This document shows positions 57,244-64,000 of a stretch of 64,000 bases of DNA, in pieces. The position numbers and the translations under genes were made by a program. Origin of the DNA: Clostridium sp. (GTDB lineage: Bacteria > Bacillota > Clostridia > Clostridiales > Clostridiaceae). The stretch lies in NCBI RefSeq assembly GCF_021372645.1, contig NZ_JAJFUC010000053.1, forward strand, positions 16,749 through 80,748. The letters are read 5' to 3'. The number at the start of each line of letters is the position of its first letter. The stretch's first letter is position 1. Under the pieces are notes generated by a model that made no database searches, was not told the DNA's origin, and saw nothing but the letters and a program-made list of their open reading frames with translations.

Positions 57244-57442
57244 TCCCTTCTTAATAATTAGTATGTATAAAAATTTTATGGATATGCAAAAATTATTTTT
57301 ATTTTTTGTACTTAGTAACAGTTAATTGACAGGTTATAATTTAAAGTTCAAAATATAATGTATAATTCAAAATAACATTTTAAATATTGAATACAAATTT
57401 TTACAACAAATTATTAATTATACATTTTATAAGGAGAGTTAT

Positions 57443-58147
57443 ATGCATTGTTTCGTTGATTATAGAGTTACTAAAGAAGAGTTACTAAGCCTTTCAAGAC
57501 TAAATATAAACCCAATCTTAATCCCTAAGTGTAATGAAGTTTATGAAGCTATAAATGGTCATCCCGATATTCAACTAAATATACTCAAAAATAAATCATC
57601 TGCTAAAATTATTGTTCAAAGAGATATTTCGCAGCAATTTAAAGAAGTTCTTAAAGCAAATAATATAAACTATATTGTTTCAAAAAAATCATTGTCCAAT
57701 ACATATCCTGATGATATTATTTTAAATTCTTTAATTTTAGAAAATTATTTTATTCACAATTTAAAATATAGTGACGAAGAACTTTTAAAATCTCAAAATT
57801 TAAAAGTACATATTAATGTTCCCCAAGGATATACTAAGTGTTCTATCCTGCCTGTCAGAGATAATGCATTAATAACAAGCGATAAAGGAATTTTTGAATC
57901 TTTAAAAAATTATGACTTTGATATTCTTTTGCTTCCGCCCGGGGATATATTACTACCTTCATTAAATTATGGTTTTATAGGTGGGGTTGGTGGTATGATC
58001 TCTAATGATAAGATGGTTTTCTTTGGTGATTTAAATAGTTACAAATGGGGAGCGGAAATAAAAGAATTTCTCTTTAAATACGATGTCTCCCCTATTTCAC
58101 TTAGGAAAGGAAAATTAATAGATAGAGGTAGTTTTTTTACTGTTTAA
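57443..58147 (+). CDS. DUF6873-like protein with guanidino-group-modifying-enzyme fold
   Basis: 234-residue soluble protein. C-terminal segments FDILLLPPGDILLPSLNYGFIGGVGGMI (in parts) and MVFFGDLNSYKWGAEIKEFL, with an N-terminal CFVDYRV, fit the DUF6873 group that clostridial annotations place in the GME (pentein) fold. Penteins act on arginine-like substrates, but I cannot confirm a full catalytic triad. A clear AAGGAGAG precedes the ATG. It is a lone plus-strand gene opposite ytxC. Confidence 0.65.
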   Translation: MHCFVDYRVTKEELLSLSRLNINPILIPKCNEVYEAINGHPDIQLNILKNKSSAKIIVQRDISQQFKEVLKANNINYIVSKKSLSNTYPDDIILNSLILENYFIHNLKYSDEELLKSQNLKVHINVPQGYTKCSILPVRDNALITSDKGIFESLKNYDFDILLLPPGDILLPSLNYGFIGGVGGMISNDKMVFFGDLNSYKWGAEIKEFLFKYDVSPISLRKGKLIDRGSFFTV

Positions 58148-58207
58148 TCATGTCAACTATATAATATGATTTCTATTTTTTTGTGTTACTTTTAGATAAG
58201 GCATATA

Positions 58208-58254
58208 ATAAAAAAGCTAGTAAGAATGATATCCCAACTTACTAACTTTTTTAT
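58208..58254. terminator. Bidirectional terminator between convergent genes
   Basis: ATAAAAAAGCTAGTAAG pairs with CTTACTAACTTTTTTAT with one mismatch around AATGATATCCCAA. It lies between the plus-strand DUF6873-like gene and the minus-strand 54-codon gene. T runs flank both sides. Confidence 0.85.
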
Positions 58255-58257
58255 AAT

Positions 58258-58422
58258 TTATCTCATCATTTTTTTCTTTATCTCATTGCCTAATCTTTCA
58301 GCTTTTTCTTTCATAAATTCTCTCATATCTCTCATTTCACTGCCCATATCTTGAGCCAGCTCCTTCATTTCATATCCCATCCTCTCTGCCCTTTCCTTTA
58401 TTTGTCTAGTGAAATCTACCAT
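58258..58422 (-). CDS. Small amphipathic helical protein
   Basis: 54 residues, beginning MVDFTRQIKERAERMGYEMK and continuing with similar charged heptads (DMGSEMRDMREFMKEKAERL). Methionine, glutamate and arginine are frequent, giving an amphipathic helix with an internal repeat of 'ERAERMG/EKAERLG'. I chose the ATG at 58422, 7 nt after AAGGAG; the frame extends 6 codons more. I do not recognise a family. The strong ribosome-binding site and terminator suggest a real small protein. Confidence 0.65.
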   Translation of the reverse strand: MVDFTRQIKERAERMGYEMKELAQDMGSEMRDMREFMKEKAERLGNEIKKKMMR

Positions 58423-58629
58423 TATAATTTCTCCTTCCATAAAATATCTTGATATTATTTTAAATTTCCATAAACAATTAAAATTTATAGATTTAAAAAT
58501 ATTTTTATCTACATTTAATAAGTTTTCCCCAAAATATGAAAATTATTAATTTAAATATTTGCAGGGTTCATCTTTTAATAAAGTTAAATTATCCATTTCT
58601 TTCTCCATTCATATATTTAAGGCATTGTA

Positions 58630-58791
58630 TCAAATTACTGCTTTCCCCTTCCACTTTCCACTTTTATATCTTATAACAGATACCATTGATGCAAATATCC
58701 ATCCTAAAGATACTGCCCACCATATGGCTTTCTGTCCAATTAAAAATGCTATACCATACGCGAAAATTATTCTTGTAGATAAATTAGTTAA
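58630..58791 (-). pseudogene. C-terminal remnant of a MATE efflux transporter
   Basis: One minus-strand frame of about 53 codons reads TNLSTRIIFAYGIAFLIGQ then KAIWWAVSLGWIFASMVSVI, RYKSGKW and a stop. This agrees well with the last membrane helix and tail of MATE family multidrug transporters (AIWWA..LGW ... Y.SGKW). No start codon or earlier helices are present, so about 90% of the gene is lost. No other coding content is visible in 58441-59062. Confidence 0.7.
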
Positions 58792-59062
58792 TTAACCAGT
58801 GCTTGTACAAATAAATTTCCCACGGAAACTATAATACTTGGGATTTTTATATGTGTGAAAGTTCTTAATTGTGCTATCGCACTTTTTTTATATGTGCATA
58901 TTCTTGAGAATATATATGATTTAGATTTTTACCATATTAGAATAAATCTTTTTAAAAGATCTAAAATTTTTAGAAATTTACTTTGACATATTAGCTTTCT
59001 ATCATTTAAACTGTTTTAGGATAGAGTTATAAATAATTATTTTATATTTTAGGAGGCAATTA

Positions 59063-60619
59063 ATGAGCGTACTTACTGTGAAAAATATGAATCACGGATT
59101 CGGAGATAGAGCTATTTTTGAAGATGTTTCATTTAGATTATTAAAAGGAGAACACGTTGGTCTTATTGGAGCTAATGGTGAAGGTAAATCAACATTTATG
59201 AATATAGTAACTGGAAAGCTTATGCCTGATGAAGGCAGTATCCTTTGGTCAAATAATGTTAGAGTTGGTTATATGGATCAACATGCTGCTTTAACTAAAG
59301 GACTAAGCATTAGAGATGCATTAAGAGATGCATTTAAATATCTTTTCGACTTAGAAACAGAAATGAATTCCCTATATGAAAAAATGGGTGATTGCACAGA
59401 AGATGAATTAAATAAAATGCTAGAGAGAACAGCTATAATCCAAGATTTGCTTGACCATAATGGCTTTTATGTAATTGATCCAAAGGTTGAAGAAGTTGCA
59501 AAGGGACTTGGGCTCTTAGATTTAGGCCTTGATAAAGATGTTGATGATTTATCAGGTGGACAAAGAACTAAGATTCTTTTAGGTAAACTACTTCTTGAAT
59601 GTCCTGATATTTTACTTTTAGACGAGCCTACGAATTATCTTGATGAAGAACACGTAGAATGGCTTAAAAGATATCTTCAATCATATGAAAATGCATTTAT
59701 ATTAATTTCACATGATATCCCATTTTTAAATTCAGTAGTAAATTTAATATATAATGTAGATGAAAGAAAACTTACAAGATACGTTGGAGATTATGATGAA
59801 TTCCAAAGAATATATGCAATAAATAAAGAAAAATTAGAAGCTGCCTTCGAAAAACAACAAAGGGAAATTGCAAAACTCGAAGATTTCGTTGCTAGAAATA
59901 AAGCCAATGCCGCTACTGCTAACATGGCTAAATCTAGACAAAAAAAATTGGATAAGATGGATGTAATAGAACTTTCAAAAGAAAAACCAAAGCCAGAATT
60001 TACTTTTAAAACGGCTAGAGCCTCAGGTAAAATTATATTTGAAACTCATGATTTAGTTATTGGATATGACTCTCCTCTTACAAAACCATTAAATTTATAT
60101 ATGGAAAGAGGACAAAAAATAGCACTAGTTGGAGCTAATGGACTTGGTAAATCAACGCTTTTAAAAAGTTTACTTGGAATAGTTAAACCGATCAGCGGAC
60201 AGGTTAACCTTGGTGATTATCAATACATAGGATATTTTGAACAAGAAGATAGAAAAAATAATACAAATACATGTATAGAAGAAGCTTGGCAAGAGTTTCC
60301 TGGATATACTCAATATCAAATAAGAGCAGCTCTTGCTAAATGTGGATTAACAAGTAAACAAATTGAATCTCAAATAAGAGTTTTATCAGGTGGAGAAGCT
60401 GCAAAAGTTAGACTTTGCAAAATTCTAAATAATGAAACAAATATACTAATCCTAGACGAACCTACAAATCATTTAGATGTAGATGCAAAAGATGAGCTAA
60501 AAAGAGCTCTTAAAGAATACAAAGGGACAATCCTTATAGTATCCCATGAACCAGAGTTTTATAGAGATATAATAACTGAAACTTGGAATTGTGAAGATTG
60601 GACAACTAAAATCGTATAA
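59063..60619 (+). CDS. ABC-F family ATP-binding protein (YkpA/YbiT type)
   Basis: 518-residue protein of two ABC ATPase domains without membrane segments. It has Walker A motifs GANGEGKST (about residue 37) and GANGLGKST (about 355). The signature motifs are LSGGQRTKILLG and LSGGEAAKVRLC, and the Walker B/D-loop motifs are DILLLDEPTNYLD and NILILDEPTNHLD. The charged interdomain linker (about 245-315) is the ribosome P-site tRNA interaction motif region. ABC-F proteins act on translating ribosomes; whether this one gives antibiotic protection is not clear, and housekeeping YkpA is more likely. Confidence 0.9.
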   Translation: MSVLTVKNMNHGFGDRAIFEDVSFRLLKGEHVGLIGANGEGKSTFMNIVTGKLMPDEGSILWSNNVRVGYMDQHAALTKGLSIRDALRDAFKYLFDLETEMNSLYEKMGDCTEDELNKMLERTAIIQDLLDHNGFYVIDPKVEEVAKGLGLLDLGLDKDVDDLSGGQRTKILLGKLLLECPDILLLDEPTNYLDEEHVEWLKRYLQSYENAFILISHDIPFLNSVVNLIYNVDERKLTRYVGDYDEFQRIYAINKEKLEAAFEKQQREIAKLEDFVARNKANAATANMAKSRQKKLDKMDVIELSKEKPKPEFTFKTARASGKIIFETHDLVIGYDSPLTKPLNLYMERGQKIALVGANGLGKSTLLKSLLGIVKPISGQVNLGDYQYIGYFEQEDRKNNTNTCIEEAWQEFPGYTQYQIRAALAKCGLTSKQIESQIRVLSGGEAAKVRLCKILNNETNILILDEPTNHLDVDAKDELKRALKEYKGTILIVSHEPEFYRDIITETWNCEDWTTKIV

Positions 60620-60840
60620 TAGTTCTAGAAAAATAGTCAGTTTATTAAAGCTAGCTCTTTTTACTGAATTATAATTTTAAACAATTCACAATTAAAAATA
60701 TTTAAAGAGTTAAGTAATAATCTTTGGAGGATTAGTGTTTTTTCTTTTTCTATTAATTTCATAGTATTATAATTTGTATATTGAAGAAAATAGTAGTGTG
60801 ATACTCGATTAAATTCTTATTTTTAGGAGGGATAAATGCT

Positions 60841-60945
60841 ATGAGTGAAAAACATGATTCTTCTTGCGCAAGCCAACAAGAAAAGGAAAAGAAAGCAAAT
60901 AATTCTAGAACTAAACATACTAAAAAGATACATAAAAAAGATTGA
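60841..60945 (+). CDS. Small charged protein, 34 residues
   Basis: The ATG lies 9 nt after TAGGAGGG, one of the strongest ribosome-binding sites in the window. It encodes MSEKHDSSCASQQEKEKKAN then a lysine- and histidine-rich tail, and is followed by a terminator (61031-61057). It has one cysteine and no hydrophobic segment. No family is recognised. A second ATG 4 nt upstream (out of frame) opens only two codons. Confidence 0.6.
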   Translation: MSEKHDSSCASQQEKEKKANNSRTKHTKKIHKKD

Positions 60946-61030
60946 TATTAATATTAAATTAAATATTTAATTTAATTATTAAAACTGTAATGTAGATTTG
61001 ACAACTAAAATAGTATACTATACCTCAAAT

Positions 61031-61057
61031 TAACGAGCCTTTTTATAAGGCTCGTTA
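61031..61057 (+). terminator. Terminator after the 34-residue gene
   Basis: Perfect stem TAACGAGCC/GGCTCGTTA around TTTTTATAA, then TTAATTT. The rest of 60620-61179 shows no further gene; a short hairpin near 60720 (AATCTTTGGAGGATT) is weak. Confidence 0.75.
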
Positions 61058-61179
61058 TTAATTTACTTATAATAAATACGCTCGCCTTTAATGTTGAGTA
61101 ATACCCATTGCCTTTTGAGACAAGCCTTTTTCAGTTAGAAATCAACAATTTAAATATAACAGTTTAGGCAAAGTGTCTC

Positions 61180-61207
61180 TTGACATAAAATACTAAAATG
61201 TTATCAT
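61180..61207 (+). promoter_or_regulatory. Predicted sigma-A promoter of threonine ammonia-lyase
   Basis: Perfect TTGACA followed after 16 nt by TATCAT, 51 bp before the start codon. No T-box or attenuator is seen between promoter and gene. Confidence 0.55.
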
Positions 61208-61257
61208 GAAACTATTGATGATTAAAAAGCAATTATACATAAGAAGGGGTTATAAAA

Positions 61258-62478
61258 ATGATTACATTAGATAAATTCGAAGAAGCATATGAAATTGTGC
61301 AAAAAGTAATCTTAAAGACAAAATTAGTTTATAGTGATTATTATTCAGATACGACTGGAAATAAAGTTTATTTAAAACCTGAAAATATGCAAAAAACTGG
61401 AGCTTATAAGATTAGAGGGGCTTATTATAAAATTAGTACTCTTACTGATGAAGAACGAAATAAAGGACTTATAACAGCTTCTGCTGGTAATCATGCGCAA
61501 GGAGTTGCGTATGCTGCAAAAGAATATAATTCAAAGGCAGTAATAGTTATGCCAACTACTACACCACTAATGAAAGTAAACCGCACAAAGGCATATGGTG
61601 CAGAAGTTATTTTGCATGGGGATGTTTATGATGAAGCTTGCAATTATGCATTAGAACTTGTTGAGGAAAAAGGCTATACTTTCATCCATCCATTTGATGA
61701 TCTTGATGTAGCAACTGGCCAAGGCTCTATTGCAATGGAAATTATAAAAGAACTTCCAACAGTTGATATTATTTTAGTTCCAATTGGTGGTGGTGGGCTT
61801 GCTACTGGTGTTTCTACCTTAGTTAAACTTCTTAATCCAAATATTAAAGTTATAGGTGTGGAACCAGCAGGTGCAAATTGTATGCAAGCTTCTCTAAAGG
61901 CAGGAGAAGTTGTAACTTTACCAAAAGTTGATACCATTGCTGATGGTACTGCTGTTAAGACTCCAGGCTCTAAAATCTTCCCATACATACAAGCAAATAT
62001 TGATGATATTATTACAATTGAGGATCATGAATTAATTTGTGCTTTTTTAGATATGCTTGAAAATCATAAAATGCTTGCTGAAAATTCTGGATTACTAACG
62101 GTTGCAGCCCTTAAGCACTTAAATGTTAAAGATAAAAAAATCGTATCTATTATAAGTGGTGGTAACATGGATGTAATTACTTTTGCTTCTTTAGTGCAAC
62201 ATGGTTTAATTGAAAGAGAACGTATTTGTACAATCTCTGTTTCACTTCCAGATAAGCCAGGTGAATTAACAAATGTATCTAAGGTAATTGCAGAAGCTCA
62301 AGGTAATATAATTAAGCTTGACCATAATCAATTTGTTAGTATTAATCGTAATAATGCAGTTGAACTTGATATTACTATGGAGACCTTTGGTCATGACCAT
62401 AAAGAAGCAATTATGAAAGCCCTCAGAGATAATGGTTATAAACCAACTTTAATCCAGCCTAAAATGATTTACCAATAA
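61258..62478 (+). CDS. ilvA: Threonine ammonia-lyase (threonine dehydratase)
   Basis: PLP enzyme converting threonine to 2-oxobutyrate. In the 406-residue product the PLP lysine lies in KTGAYKIRGAYYKI (about residues 44-57). The phosphate loop is SAGNHAQGVAYAAKEY, and the glycine loop is PIGGGGLATGVSTL. A C-terminal ACT domain (about 325-400, ISVSLPDKPGELTNVSKVIAEAQG in parts) is present. The length with one ACT domain fits the clostridial IlvA/TdcB type. No other isoleucine genes adjoin, so a biosynthetic or catabolic role cannot be decided. An AGAAGGGG ribosome-binding site precedes the ATG. Confidence 0.92.
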   Translation: MITLDKFEEAYEIVQKVILKTKLVYSDYYSDTTGNKVYLKPENMQKTGAYKIRGAYYKISTLTDEERNKGLITASAGNHAQGVAYAAKEYNSKAVIVMPTTTPLMKVNRTKAYGAEVILHGDVYDEACNYALELVEEKGYTFIHPFDDLDVATGQGSIAMEIIKELPTVDIILVPIGGGGLATGVSTLVKLLNPNIKVIGVEPAGANCMQASLKAGEVVTLPKVDTIADGTAVKTPGSKIFPYIQANIDDIITIEDHELICAFLDMLENHKMLAENSGLLTVAALKHLNVKDKKIVSIISGGNMDVITFASLVQHGLIERERICTISVSLPDKPGELTNVSKVIAEAQGNIIKLDHNQFVSINRNNAVELDITMETFGHDHKEAIMKALRDNGYKPTLIQPKMIYQ

Positions 62479-62517
62479 AAATAGGAATACCTCTAATTTT
62501 GAGGTATTCCTATTTTT
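62478..62517. terminator. Bidirectional terminator between ilvA and the HAD gene
   Basis: AAAAATAGGAATACCTC pairs perfectly with GAGGTATTCCTATTTTT around TAATTTT. The genes converge on it from both sides. Confidence 0.9.
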
Positions 62518-62550
62518 ATATTATTTAATGGGATTATATATTTCATAATT

Positions 62551-63216
62551 CTAGTTTTCTTTAATTTTTTCTAAATATTCTTTAACTTTAACTAAATCAT
62601 CACATATTTTAAACGTTAATTCCTTTGTATCATCTTCTAGGAATTTCATATCCGGAACATGTATACCCATCATCTTAGCTGCATGAGCTGCTGTTATTCC
62701 TGCATCTGAATCCTCTATAACTATACATTTTTCTGAATTTACATTCAATCCCTTTGCTGCCTTTAAGAAAATTTCTGGATCTGGCTTAGAGTTTTCAACT
62801 TCATCCCCACAAATCACATAATCAACTTTTCCCTTTATTTTTGCTTCTTCTAATAATTGAAGTGCTCTTTCTCTTCTTGTTGAAGTAGCTACTGCTATTT
62901 TATAATTTTCTTTGTTCAAATAATCCAATAACTCATGAACTCCAGGCTTAATTATTACTCCATTTCTATTAGTAATCTCTAATGCTAAGTTAGCTTTTTT
63001 CTTATATATAGTATCAAATGGAAAATCAGCCCCATACTTTTCTTCCATTATAGTTTTTATACTCTTAACATTTCTTCCTATTAATTTTAGATAAAATTTT
63101 TCATCCATTTTATAATTATATTCTTTGAAAACTTCTTTAAAGCATTCAAATGATCTTCTTTCTGAATCTATTAATACTCCATCCATATCAAAAATTATTG
63201 CATCTACTTTTCTCAC
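62551..63216 (-). CDS. HAD-IA family phosphatase/phosphoglucomutase-like
   Basis: 221-residue HAD hydrolase. Motif I is IIFDMDGVLIDSE (residues about 8-20, nucleophilic aspartate in DMD). Motif II is VATSTRR. Motif III/IV is NSKPDPEIFLKAA and VIEDSDAGITAAHAAK. The helical cap between motifs I and II is of the type found in beta-phosphoglucomutases and small-molecule phosphatases. The substrate is unknown; no sugar pathway genes are next to it. Confidence 0.88.
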   Translation of the reverse strand: MRKVDAIIFDMDGVLIDSERRSFECFKEVFKEYNYKMDEKFYLKLIGRNVKSIKTIMEEKYGADFPFDTIYKKKANLALEITNRNGVIIKPGVHELLDYLNKENYKIAVATSTRRERALQLLEEAKIKGKVDYVICGDEVENSKPDPEIFLKAAKGLNVNSEKCIVIEDSDAGITAAHAAKMMGIHVPDMKFLEDDTKELTFKICDDLVKVKEYLEKIKEN

Positions 63217-63298
63217 CTGTAATAGTCTCCTCTTACATTAAAATATTATTTGCTTATTTATATTAATTATAGCATATTTTTAAAATCTACACTAATAA

Positions 63299-63347
63299 AA
63301 GAAAGGATAGGCTTGCTTTTATGGAGCATGTCTTCCCTTTCGATTTT
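63299..63347. repeat. 3' hairpin element related to copies A and B
   Basis: GAAAGGATAGGCTTGC and GCATGTCTTCCCTTTC are imperfect complements around TTTTATGGA. The GGCTTGCTTTT..GGAG part also occurs in the element at 23063-23151. It lies just downstream of the udk remnant. The other bases of 63217-63422 show nothing. Confidence 0.4.
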
Positions 63348-63422
63348 GTTAGTAGTAACCTTAAAATTTTAATATTACTACAAGTATTTTTATATTTTGC
63401 AATACCTGTAAGCTATGTACTA

Positions 63423-63824
63423 TTAGCTTTCGTTTAGAAAGTTTTTTATTCTTTCTAGGAGCATACTTAAAGCAACTGTATTTACTCCACCTTCTGGAAT
63501 TATTATGTCTGCTCTTCTTTTACTTGGGTCTAAAAATTCTTCATGCATAGGTGCTACTGTGCTTAAGTATTGATTTACTACAGAATCTAAATCTCTTCCT
63601 CGCGCCTGCACATCTATTAATAATCTTCTTATTATTCTTACATCTCCATCTGTATCTACAAAGACATTAATATCCATTAAATCACAAAGTTCTTTATTTT
63701 CAAATATTGAAAGATCCGTGTCAAAAGAATCTGGATGATCATAATTGAGCTTTTTTCGCTCTTCTAAAGAAATTCCTTCATTAGATTTATAATGATAAAC
63801 TTTTACTACTACGCCTATTAGATT
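63423..63824 (-). pseudogene. udk: Uridine kinase udk, broken
   Basis: Minus-strand frame with fragments of uridine kinase. VYHYKSNEGISLEERKKLNY and DHPDSFDTDL are followed at once by IFENKELCDLMDINVFVDTD, and then the normal C-terminus (RDLDSVVNQYLSTVAPMHEEF, RADIIIPEGGVN). In intact Udk about 45 residues separate FDTDL from the ...LEGIL-type segment. The N-terminal P-loop (GGTGSGKS/T) is absent; the frame is closed by a stop at 63825-63827. The kinase cannot be active. A gene call from the internal ATG at 63677 would give an 84-residue C-terminal piece only. Confidence 0.8.
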
Positions 63825-63861
63825 TTATTATAAAACAAAGAAAAAGACAACTCCTATTAAA

Positions 63862-63884
63862 GAGGCCACTGAAAAAGTGCCCTC
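63862..63884. mobile_element. Possible terminal inverted repeat of an IS1182-like element
   Basis: GAGGCCACTGAAAAAGTGCC plus CTC resembles the ends of IS1182-family elements (CCACTGAAAAAGTG-type ends, from general knowledge). It is also a hairpin by itself. A second hairpin with TTTTTTT (63911-63947) and a start codon at 63992 follow, the layout of an IS left end with a protective stem. The other end is outside the window, so this stays a proposal. Confidence 0.4.
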
Positions 63885-63910
63885 ACTCTATTTTAAGAAT
63901 TAAAAAGTAT

Positions 63911-63947
63911 AATTCCAATACGTTTAGTATTGGGAATATGCTTTTTT
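63911..63947 (+). terminator. Hairpin with T run upstream of the last gene start
   Basis: ATTCCAATAC pairs with GTATTGGGAAT around GTTTA, followed by GCTTTTTTTG. It would block read-through into the following plus-strand gene, as seen at the ends of some insertion sequences. Confidence 0.65.
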
Positions 63948-63991
63948 TGTTATATAATTTATTTATTAAGACTAAGCAAGGTGGTAAATAA

Positions 63992-64000
63992 ATGTTAAAG
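63992..64000 (+). CDS. Start of a plus-strand gene cut by the window edge
   Basis: ATG TTA AAG begins 7 nt after AAGGTGG. Only three codons are visible. Context (possible IS1182-type end upstream) suggests a transposase, but the sequence here cannot show it. Confidence 0.35.

Noticed and set aside
58559-58795. 78-codon plus-strand frame
   Set aside because: The opposite strand reads as the C-terminus of a MATE transporter, which explains the open frame; no ribosome-binding site on the plus strand.
58800-59062. Possible antibiotic-sensing leader upstream of the ABC-F gene
   Set aside because: A small GTGC/GCAC hairpin with a T run is present near 58870, but no leader peptide or antiterminator pairing could be recognised; I could not support a regulatory call.

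Overview
The window is a strongly AT-rich, gene-dense chromosomal segment of an endospore-forming low-GC Gram-positive. I place it in Clostridium sensu stricto, near the C. butyricum/C. beijerinckii group. This rests on gene content and order: the spoIIIA operon, SpoVD-type penicillin-binding proteins, YtxC, RqcH, MurE with the meso-DAP motif, and a T-box ahead of pheST. The species cannot be fixed from sequence reading alone. I saw no rRNA, tRNA, CRISPR array or phage.

Layout. 1-8.4 kb: recN (cut by the window edge), argR, nadK, tlyA, dxs, ispA, xseB, xseA, folD, nusB, all on the minus strand. 8.5-14.3 kb: an Asp23-family gene and the eight-gene spoIIIA operon (AA to AH), whose AB-AC junction carries an intergenic repeat. 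14.3-21.3 kb: a zinc-ribbon protein, efp, and a type IV pilus or pseudopilus operon (pilB, pilC, three prepilin-like genes and four small assembly-type genes). 21.4-28.3 kb: mixed genes (GNAT, rubrerythrin, lipoprotein, dapF, rqcH, RpiR-type regulator). 28.5-33.7 kb: rRNA methyltransferase, pyrR, RluD-type synthase, then the divIVA-ylmH-yggT-sepF-yggS division cluster. 34.3-49.8 kb: DUF881/SbpA genes, ftsQ, spoVE/ftsW, mraY, murF, murE, two tandem PBPs, ftsL-like and rsmH, which is the dcw cell-wall/division cluster. 50-57.2 kb: pheT-pheS with its T-box, a TrmH-type methyltransferase, rplT-rpmI-infC with a leader, and ytxC. 57.4-64 kb: a DUF6873-like protein, a small amphipathic protein, an ABC-F ATPase, a 34-aa small ORF, threonine ammonia-lyase, a HAD phosphatase, a broken udk, and what looks like the end of an insertion sequence.

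How genes work together. DapF makes the meso-DAP that MurE adds. MurF, MraY, FtsW/SpoVE and the PBPs carry the precursor to cross-linked wall. DivIVA, SepF, FtsQ and the FtsL-like protein place the septum. SpoIIIAA-AH build the mother-cell/forespore channel. RqcH, InfC, Efp, the L20/L35 proteins, PheST and several RNA methylases serve translation.

Most interesting points: (i) two genes whose best start codon is AUU, infC (expected) and pilB (unexpected); (ii) decayed remnants of mraZ, a MATE transporter and udk, none obvious from ORF calling; (iii) a GC-richer, hairpin-rich block of about 330 bp inside the dcw cluster that looks like a structured RNA or small mobile element; (iv) several dispersed palindromic intergenic elements, one of which supplies the last codons of murE; (v) a tandem PBP duplication whose matching 3' hairpins were copied with the genes. 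I found no clear defence or otherwise novel multi-gene system.
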